The position numbers were made by a program, and so were the translations under genes. Source: Thermomicrobiales bacterium (GTDB lineage: Bacteria; Chloroflexota; Chloroflexia; Thermomicrobiales; UBA6265). Taken from it: a DNA stretch of 6,989 nucleotides. The stretch spans positions 1 to 6,989 of the forward strand of contig JAICJJ010000148.1 of the NCBI GenBank assembly GCA_025928535.1, given 5' to 3'. The notes under the pieces were generated by a model. It was given only the letters and a program-made list of their open reading frames with translations. It was not told the origin of the DNA and made no database searches. This document shows positions 5,787 through 6,989 of the stretch, piece after piece. The number at the start of each line of letters is the position of its first letter. The stretch's first letter is position 1.

Positions 5787-6902
5787 GTGGACGACGCGCC
5801 GATCCTCGACATCCGGCAAGTCGGCGAGCGATTTCCGGGCGTCCGCGCCCTGCACGATGTCTCGTTCGTCGTCGCGCGGGGCGAAATTCACGCCCTTGTC
5901 GGCGAAAACGGCGCCGGCAAGTCGACCCTGATGACAATCCTCAGCGGCGTCTATCCCGACTACGACGGCCAGGTCGTCTTCGACGGCGCGCCGCTGGCCT
6001 TGTCGTCGCCGCGCGACGCCCAGCGGCGGGGCATCGCCATCATCTATCAGGAACTCAATCTCATCCCCGAGTTGACCGTCGCCGAAAACATCTTTCTCGG
6101 ACGCGAGCCCCGCACCGCGACCGGACTGCTCGACGCCGAGCGGATGAACCGCGACGCGAGCGCGCTGCTCGCTCGGCTCAATCTCGCCATTCCGCCCGAT
6201 CGCCCGGTCAAATGGCTGCGGGTCGGCGAATTGCAACTCGTCGAAGTCGCCAGGGCGCTTTCGCTCGACGCCCGGCTCCTCATCCTGGACGAGCCGACGT
6301 CGGCCCTGAGCCAGATGGAGATCGACCGCCTCTTCGCGGTGGTCGCCGGGCTGAAAGCCGACGGCGTCACCATGATCTACATCTCGAACAAGTTCGACGA
6401 AGTCTTCCGCATCGCCGATCGCGTCACCGTGCTGCGCGACGGCGAATGCGTCGGCTCGCTGCCGATCGCGGAAACCGACGCGGCCACGTTGATCCGGATG
6501 ATGGTCGGCCGCAGCCTGAGCGATCTCTACCCGAAGGAAGACGCCGAGGTGGGGGATGAGGCGCTCCGCGTCGAGCATCTGCATCTCCTGCCAGACGAGC
6601 GGCACGGCGGTCGCGATCTGCAAGACATCTCGTTCACGCTGCGTCGCGGCGAAATCGTCGGCGTCGACGGCTTGCCGACGCCGGACGGCGGCATCCGCTC
6701 CGTCCTCGACGGCCGCATCAACGTCACCCACGTCTACCCGACGGGCGGCGTCCAGGCGATCGACACGGCGGTCGGCATCCTCGAAAAAGGAGAGGTTCCG
6801 CCGAAGGAGATCATTCTGAAATCGGAGGAAGTGACGAAAGACAACGCGCAGCAAATCCTCGACCAGTTCACCGGCGGCGCGGCCGCCACGCCGAGTTCGT
6901 AA
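5787..6902 (+). CDS. In-frame chimera: RbsA/MglA-type sugar ABC ATPase (domain 1) joined to the C-terminus of an RbsB-type binding protein; probable deletion relic
   Basis: The 371-residue frame starts at GTG 5787, with GAGGG (5777-5781) five bases upstream. Residues 6-250 are the first nucleotide-binding domain of a sugar importer ATPase: Walker A GENGAGKST (39-47), Q-loop YQELNLIPE (Q88), Walker B LLILDEPTSAL (164-174) and D-loop. Residues 275-293 open the second ATPase domain (LQDISFTLRRGEIVGV). From D294 the text changes to the end of a periplasmic sugar-binding protein: DGLPTPDGGIRSVLDGRINV, then VYPTGG and EEVTKDNAQQILDQF. A normal RbsA has about 500 residues. The second ATPase domain, any permease and most of the binding protein are therefore missing. 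Two ATPase motifs are also altered: the signature reads LRVGE (144-148; Ser to Arg), and the switch histidine is Asn (YISNKFDEVF, N201). The fused tail lacks a signal peptide and would remain cytoplasmic. Function as a transporter ATPase is unlikely. A misassembly cannot be excluded. Confidence 0.85.
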   Translation: MDDAPILDIRQVGERFPGVRALHDVSFVVARGEIHALVGENGAGKSTLMTILSGVYPDYDGQVVFDGAPLALSSPRDAQRRGIAIIYQELNLIPELTVAENIFLGREPRTATGLLDAERMNRDASALLARLNLAIPPDRPVKWLRVGELQLVEVARALSLDARLLILDEPTSALSQMEIDRLFAVVAGLKADGVTMIYISNKFDEVFRIADRVTVLRDGECVGSLPIAETDAATLIRMMVGRSLSDLYPKEDAEVGDEALRVEHLHLLPDERHGGRDLQDISFTLRRGEIVGVDGLPTPDGGIRSVLDGRINVTHVYPTGGVQAIDTAVGILEKGEVPPKEIILKSEEVTKDNAQQILDQFTGGAAATPSS

Positions 6903-6908
6903 GAGCCG

Positions 6909-6989
6909 CCCTCACCCCCACCCCCTCTCCCGCTGCGGCAGGCGAGGGGGAACGCATCGTCTCCCCTCGCCCATCGCAATGGGAGAGGG
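6909..6989. repeat. Dispersed CCCTCACCCC palindromic repeat, copy 3 (cut by window edge)
   Basis: It begins six bases after the stop codon of the chimera gene and has the same two-hairpin plan as the copy at 1941-2037. A C-rich left arm is followed by the GCTGCGGCAGGCGAGGGG module. A spacer follows, then the module CCCCTCGCCCATCGCAAT leading into GGGAGAGGG. The right outer arm continues beyond the window. The spacer between the modules (GAACGCATCGTCT) differs from that of copy 1, while the modules themselves are nearly identical. Confidence 0.88.

Noticed and set aside
5580..6854. Minus-strand ORF of 424 codons opposite the ATPase chimera
   Set aside because: It is rich in Asp, Arg and Val with no recognisable domain, and lies fully antisense to a gene with clear Walker motifs. 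It is a composition artefact.

Overview
The window comes from a GC-rich bacterium with long open frames, and antisense shadow ORFs nearly everywhere. Three things suggest a Chloroflexota/Thermomicrobia-like genome: dispersed CCCTCACCCC...GGGGTGAGGG palindromes, a Tat-exported peptide-binding protein, and apparent selenocysteine use. The phylum is an inference and needs a homology search. No rRNA, tRNA, CRISPR array or insertion sequence was seen.

Positions 1-3914 (minus strand) hold a peptide/nickel-type (Dpp/Opp) ABC importer. Read from right to left it runs: substrate-binding protein (3720-2044), a palindromic repeat, permease DppB (1922-909), then permease DppC (898 to the window edge, probably lacking only a few C-terminal residues). 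The ATPase genes, if present, lie outside the window. A candidate promoter and an 11-bp hairpin precede the binding protein. Upstream of these, on the same strand, is a two-domain GNAT acetyltransferase (4881-3915) broken by one extra G in a five-G run.

Positions 5044-5616 (plus strand, divergent from the acetyltransferase) encode the most interesting gene: a 190-residue thioredoxin-fold protein with a TPR-like tail. Its reading frame is interrupted only by a TGA, and that TGA sits exactly at the first cysteine of the CxxC active site. A SECIS-like hairpin lies just downstream of it. The best reading is a UxxC selenoprotein that ordinary gene callers would truncate to 5185-5616 or miss.

Positions 5787-6902 (plus strand) encode an in-frame chimera. 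The first ATPase domain of an RbsA/MglA-type sugar transporter is joined to the last ~78 residues of a ribose-type periplasmic binding protein. The second ATPase domain, the permease and most of the binding protein are missing, and two ATPase motifs are altered, so it looks like a deletion relic.

Three copies of the CCCTCACCCC palindrome (1941-2037, 3851-3902 and 6909 to the window end) each lie 6-12 bases past a stop codon. They may act as 3'-end or mRNA-stability elements.
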